In this document: one piece after another, positions 61,046 through 64,000 of the stretch
Layout: each line of letters starts with the position of its first letter
Numbering within the stretch: position 1 is the stretch's first letter
Source of the DNA: Carbonactinospora thermoautotrophica
GTDB lineage: Bacteria > Actinomycetota > Actinomycetes > Streptomycetales > Carbonactinosporaceae
Reading direction: 5' to 3'
DNA: 64,000 bases
NCBI RefSeq assembly: GCF_001543895.1
Contig: NZ_JYIJ01000019.1
Span: 62,001-126,000, forward strand
Position numbers and translations under genes: made by a program
The notes under the pieces: model-generated
The model's input: only the letters and a program-made list of their open reading frames with translations
Told to the model about the DNA's origin: nothing
Databases searched by the model: none

Positions 61046-61935
61046 CGGCCCGCCACCTTTCGTAGAACACCCGTGGCTCCATCCCTCACCGCGTCGAGGA
61101 GTAGGGCCAGGAAGGCGACTGCCGAAGCTATGGCCGCCAGGAACAGCAGAACGACGAGCAGGGTGTCCCCGGCCCTGGAGCACGGCACGCGGTGCAGCAT
61201 CAGCGCCATCGGGCCGGCGAGGCCGACGGCCAACAGGCTCGCCATGAGCGTCGCGCCGCGAACGGTCGCCTGTGCCGACGTGCTTCGCAGGAGTTCGTCG
61301 ACATGGATCGCGACCGGATCGCCACCGATCCGGGGCCGGGTAGCGACACGCCGTAGCGTGACCTCGGCGAGCAGCACGCCGGCGGCCAAGACCGCGAGGG
61401 CGGGCGCCGTGTACTCGAAACCCGGCCAGGGCGACTGAACACCAGACATGCCGTCGCAGGCGTAACCCAAGGACCGGCCGTCCGGGCGCGCCCGGATGAT
61501 CCCCACGATACCGAGCACCGCCGCCGCGAGGCTGAGGCCGCGCATGAGGGCGATCCGTCGCGCCGAGACGTAGCTCGCCGGATCACGAGGACGCAGCGAA
61601 GCGATCCGCAGCGGCCCTGGCGCCGGTCGCGGCGCCGTCACCTCGCCTAGCAGTTTCGACAACATCAACACGAGGATGAAGAGGGTGGGGACCAGATAGA
61701 CGGCGAGCTCTTCGAGCAACATCACGGTGGCCGTGGCAACCAGCAACGCCGCCGGCACAGATGCCCAGGTCATCCCTCTCTGATAACGGGCCACGCGGAC
61801 CACTGCCGTGTCCACGTCGGCGCTAGCGGGGATCGCCACCCGACGAAGACGACCCAACCGGGCAAGGGCGAACGCGATCGTCGCCAAGAGCAGGGTCACG
61901 ACAGCGAGCAAGATCATGAGGGCGATCGCAGGCAC
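61030..61935 (-). CDS. Polytopic membrane protein co-transcribed with the GntR regulator
   Basis: 301 residues. I prefer GTG 61935 after GGGGG; the TTG at 61953 lies within the operator. At least seven hydrophobic segments are seen (for example ALMILLAVVTLLLATIAFAL, LAVYLVPTLFILVLMLSKLL, TLLVVLLFLAAIASAVAFLA). It is reminiscent of the DUF1648-type or YtrB-linked membrane proteins but without a decisive motif. The role is unknown; presumably it works with the ABC system under the same regulator. Confidence 0.75.
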   Translation of the reverse strand: MPAIALMILLAVVTLLLATIAFALARLGRLRRVAIPASADVDTAVVRVARYQRGMTWASVPAALLVATATVMLLEELAVYLVPTLFILVLMLSKLLGEVTAPRPAPGPLRIASLRPRDPASYVSARRIALMRGLSLAAAVLGIVGIIRARPDGRSLGYACDGMSGVQSPWPGFEYTAPALAVLAAGVLLAEVTLRRVATRPRIGGDPVAIHVDELLRSTSAQATVRGATLMASLLAVGLAGPMALMLHRVPCSRAGDTLLVVLLFLAAIASAVAFLALLLDAVRDGATGVLRKVAGRWNKV

Positions 61936-61944
61936 GGGCCCCCC

Positions 61945-61975
61945 TTGTATCAATGAGCCATGTCATTGACACAAT
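61945..61975 (-). promoter_or_regulatory. GntR/YtrA operator at the head of the regulator operon
   Basis: TTGTATCAATGA and TCATTGACACAA are inverted copies (one mismatch) separated by GCCATG, immediately before the membrane-protein gene. They have the same half-site as the dyads at 57832-57867. Confidence 0.7.
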
Positions 61976-62328
61976 ATGCGATGTCGCGAACAGAAGAAAG
62001 ACTGTGGATGGGCTCCTTCGGCGACACCTGGCTGGAAGGCATGGCACCCAGCAACCGACTTCGCCGGCGAAGCCACGGGCGGACGCCGGGGTGACGCGGG
62101 ATGCGGCGGGCGAGCACCCGGGTTACCGGTGACAAGCCGCCCCGGAGCGCGGGCGCCGTCAAGGCGCCGAGCACCGGAAGCGGCGCCCCGCACCGTGCAC
62201 ACTCATCACAGCAGCCCTTGATGTTGATCAACTTCCCCCCGACAAGAAGCATGATCACCCACGGGCTGCACCCGAACCAGGGCTACCACTCACCGGCACC
62301 GGCAGCAGCCAGAGGTTGAACGGCAAGC
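61976..62328. other. 350-bp gap between the GntR operon and acetate kinase
   Basis: A minus-strand open frame with KLINIKGCCDECARCGAPLP is present but has no clear ribosome site and mixed composition, so I do not call it a gene. No terminator or promoter can be fixed. Confidence 0.3.
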
Positions 62329-63420
62329 TCAGCCACCAGCGAGCAGGCGGCGGGTCTGACGGGCGATCACGACGTCCTCGCGGGAGACGACGGTGAGGGC
62401 GCGCACCCGCGACCCTGGGACGCTCAGGTCCGCGTCCTGTCCGGTGACGGCGTTGCGGCGGTCGTCGACGACGAGCCCGAGGTACGCGAGCCCGGCGGCC
62501 GCCCGCACCCGCGGCTGGTGCTCGCCGACGCCGCCGGTGAACACGACCGCGTCGAGCCCGCCGAGGCTGGCCGTCATGGCGGCGATCTCGCGCCGCAGCC
62601 GGTGGACGTACACGTCGAAGGCGAGGCGGGCCCCGGGATCCCCGGCGTCGGCGGCGGCGAGCACGTCCCGCATGTCGCCCGACCCGCCGGCGAGCGCGGC
62701 CAGCCCCGAGTGCCGCTCCAGCCCCTCGGTCACCTCGGCCGGGGAGAGGCCGGCGTGCTCGATCAGCCACAGCGGCAGCCCGGGGTCGATGCTGCCGGAC
62801 CGGGTGGCCATGACCAGGCCCTCCAGCGGGGTGAACCCCATGGTGGTGTCCACCGAGCGACCGCCGGACACCGCGGCCAGCGACGCCCCCGCGCCGAGGT
62901 GACAGGTGACCAGCCGCAGTTCGGTGAGTGGCCGGCCCAGCAGCTGCGCGGCCCGGCCGGCCGCGTACTCGTGTGACAGGCCGTGGAAGCCGTACCGGCG
63001 GATCGCCCAGCGCCGCCGCCACTCGGCGGGCACCGGGTAGGTGGCGGCGGGCTCGGGCAAGCCGGCGTGGAAGGCGGTGTCGAAGCAGGCCACGGCGGGC
63101 ACGCCCGGCAGGACGGAAGCGGCGACGTCGATCCCGGCCAGGGCGCGTGGCTGGTGCAGCGGGGCCAGGTCGGCCAGCCGCGCGAGGTGCTCGCGGATCT
63201 GGGGCGTGACGAGCACGGGCCGGTCGTACTCGGTTCCCCCGTGCACCACCCGGTGACCGACCGCGTCGATGCTCCGGTGCTCCTTGACGAAGACGACGAC
63301 CGGCTCGGGGTCGCCGGTGCTCCAGCGTTCCACGTCGGCCGCGGCGACGATCTCGTCGCGGGGGCCGAGCAGCCGCAGCTTCAGGCTGCTCGACCCCGCG
63401 TTGACCACGAGGACCCGCAT
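62329..63420 (-). CDS. ackA: Acetate kinase
   Basis: 363 residues from ATG 63420. The enzyme converts acetyl phosphate and ADP to acetate and ATP. Motifs run in order: MRVLVVNAGSSSLKLRLLGP, GHRVVHGG near residue 60, CFDTAFHAGLP near 115, YGFHGLSHEYA near 145, LVTCHLGAGASLAAVSGGRS, TMGFTPLEGLVMATRSGSID, and FTGGVGEHQPRVRAAAG near 300. The length is a little short for the family (about 400), with the shortening in the N-terminal third. It begins 2 bp after the phosphoketolase stop, so the two form an operon for making ATP from sugar phosphates. Confidence 0.95.
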   Translation of the reverse strand: MRVLVVNAGSSSLKLRLLGPRDEIVAAADVERWSTGDPEPVVVFVKEHRSIDAVGHRVVHGGTEYDRPVLVTPQIREHLARLADLAPLHQPRALAGIDVAASVLPGVPAVACFDTAFHAGLPEPAATYPVPAEWRRRWAIRRYGFHGLSHEYAAGRAAQLLGRPLTELRLVTCHLGAGASLAAVSGGRSVDTTMGFTPLEGLVMATRSGSIDPGLPLWLIEHAGLSPAEVTEGLERHSGLAALAGGSGDMRDVLAAADAGDPGARLAFDVYVHRLRREIAAMTASLGGLDAVVFTGGVGEHQPRVRAAAGLAYLGLVVDDRRNAVTGQDADLSVPGSRVRALTVVSREDVVIARQTRRLLAGG

Positions 63421-63422
63421 GG

Positions 63423-64000
63423 TCAGCGCGGCCACGACCAGGTACGGACCTCGGGCAGGTCTTCGCCGTGCTCGACGATGTACCGGCTGTGGCGGGTCCG
63501 CTGGTCGGTCATGAGCTGGCGCAGCTGCGCGGTGCGCGCGGCGAGCCCGGGCACCCGGTCCAGCACGTCCATCACGAGGCGGAAGCGGTCCATGTCGTTG
63601 CGGACCACCATGTCGAACGGCGTGGTGACGGTGCCCTCCTCGCGGTAGCCGCGGACGTGGAGGTTCGGGTGGTTGCTGCGCCGGTAGGTGAGCCGATGGA
63701 TGAGCTACGGGTAGCCGTGGTAGGCGAAGACGACCGGCTTGTCGGTGGTGAAGAGCGCGTCGAACTCGCGGTCCGCCAGCCCGTGCGGGTGCTCCCCGGC
63801 CGGTCGCAGCCGCATCAGGTCCACCACGTTCACCACGCGCAGGCGCAGGTCGGGCAGGTGCTGGCGCAGGATGTCGGCCGCGGCGAGCACCTCCAGGGTG
63901 GGCACGTCGCCGGCGCAGGCCAGGACCACGTCCGGCTCGGTCTGGTCCTCGGGGGTGCCCGCCCACGGCCAGATCCCGATGCCGCGCGCGCAGTGCAGCT
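63423..64000 (-). pseudogene. xfp: Phosphoketolase C-terminal region with in-frame amber stop
   Basis: The gene enters from the right window edge ([20 protein letters not shown], then [20 protein letters not shown]), the C-terminal third of a xylulose-5-P/fructose-6-P phosphoketolase. After FAYHGYP the next codon is TAG (63705-63707), where the family has Trp ([13 protein letters not shown]). Beyond it the reading continues intact: [20 protein letters not shown] and [15 protein letters not shown], ending at 63423. One base change (TGG to TAG) therefore truncates the enzyme by about 94 residues. The 3' part is otherwise undamaged, so the mutation is recent, an error, or read through. Confidence 0.88.

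Noticed and set aside
61950..62258. Small protein with CCDECARCG motif upstream of acetate kinase
   Set aside because: No ribosome site, it runs into the GntR operator, and the composition after residue 40 looks non-coding.

Overview
The window is high-GC DNA of an actinomycete. The evidence is strong G/C in third codon positions, frequent GTG and TTG starts behind GGAGG-type ribosome sites, XRE/DUF5753/DUF6879 and XRE/HATPase regulator sets, a DosR-type dormancy regulator, and type I-E repeats of the actinobacterial kind. A filamentous or thermophilic Streptosporangiales-like host is plausible, but no marker gene in the window settles the genus.

Layout. 1-3 kb: housekeeping-like genes (YihY-type membrane protein, DUF457 membrane protein, class V aminotransferase). 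3-5.6 kb: debris consisting of a solo CRISPR repeat, a wrecked toxin-immunity pair and an IS630 transposase tail, then a secreted protein and a small orphan gene. 5.8-8.3 kb: a three-gene graspetide (ATP-grasp RiPP) cluster with a PIMT-like methyltransferase. 8.6-22 kb: two related blocks, each with a LuxR-like HTH gene, a HATPase, a 52-residue Cys-rich protein, an XRE/TPR regulator, a leader, a type I-E CRISPR array (15 and 43 repeats) and, just beyond the leader-distal end, a convergent pair of genes. I read that pair as a secreted colicin E3-type rRNase and its putative immunity protein. No cas gene is in the window, so the arrays must be served from elsewhere. 22.4-39.7 kb: a large defence island. 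An SNF2-type helicase (DUF3883), a DUF1156 DNA methylase and a HEPN-DUF499 ATPase resemble the Hma/class 1 DISARM architecture. With them are a GmrSD-like DUF262-HNH protein and, divergently, a 1690-residue UPF1-like helicase with a PD-(D/E)xK nuclease domain and a C-terminal Gre-factor-like module. The giant gene is bracketed by decayed CRISPR repeats plus a shared 18-bp motif. 39.8-45 kb: an unrecognised gene, a CYTH protein, an XRE/DUF6879 operon and a small HATPase operon. 45-49 kb: a broken aldo/keto reductase, an MFS drug exporter, an alpha/beta-hydrolase-fold protein and a holin-X-like protein. 49-55.9 kb and 62.3-64 kb: genes typical of a DosR dormancy response (NhaA, P-type ATPase, Acg-like nitroreductase, CBS protein, DosR-like regulator), with DosR-box-like sites, plus acetate kinase and a phosphoketolase carrying an in-frame stop. 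55.9-62 kb: a GntR-controlled ABC export system with two matching operators, a lipoprotein and a secreted protein.

How it fits together. The most novel elements are (i) the repeated pairing of CRISPR arrays with colicin E3-like toxin-immunity genes in intact, frameshifted and wrecked states, and (ii) the five-gene helicase/methylase/HEPN-ATPase/DUF262 island with the Gre-fused helicase-nuclease. The first suggests that the whole unit (flanking gene fragment, leader, array, toxin, immunity) was duplicated and has decayed at different rates.
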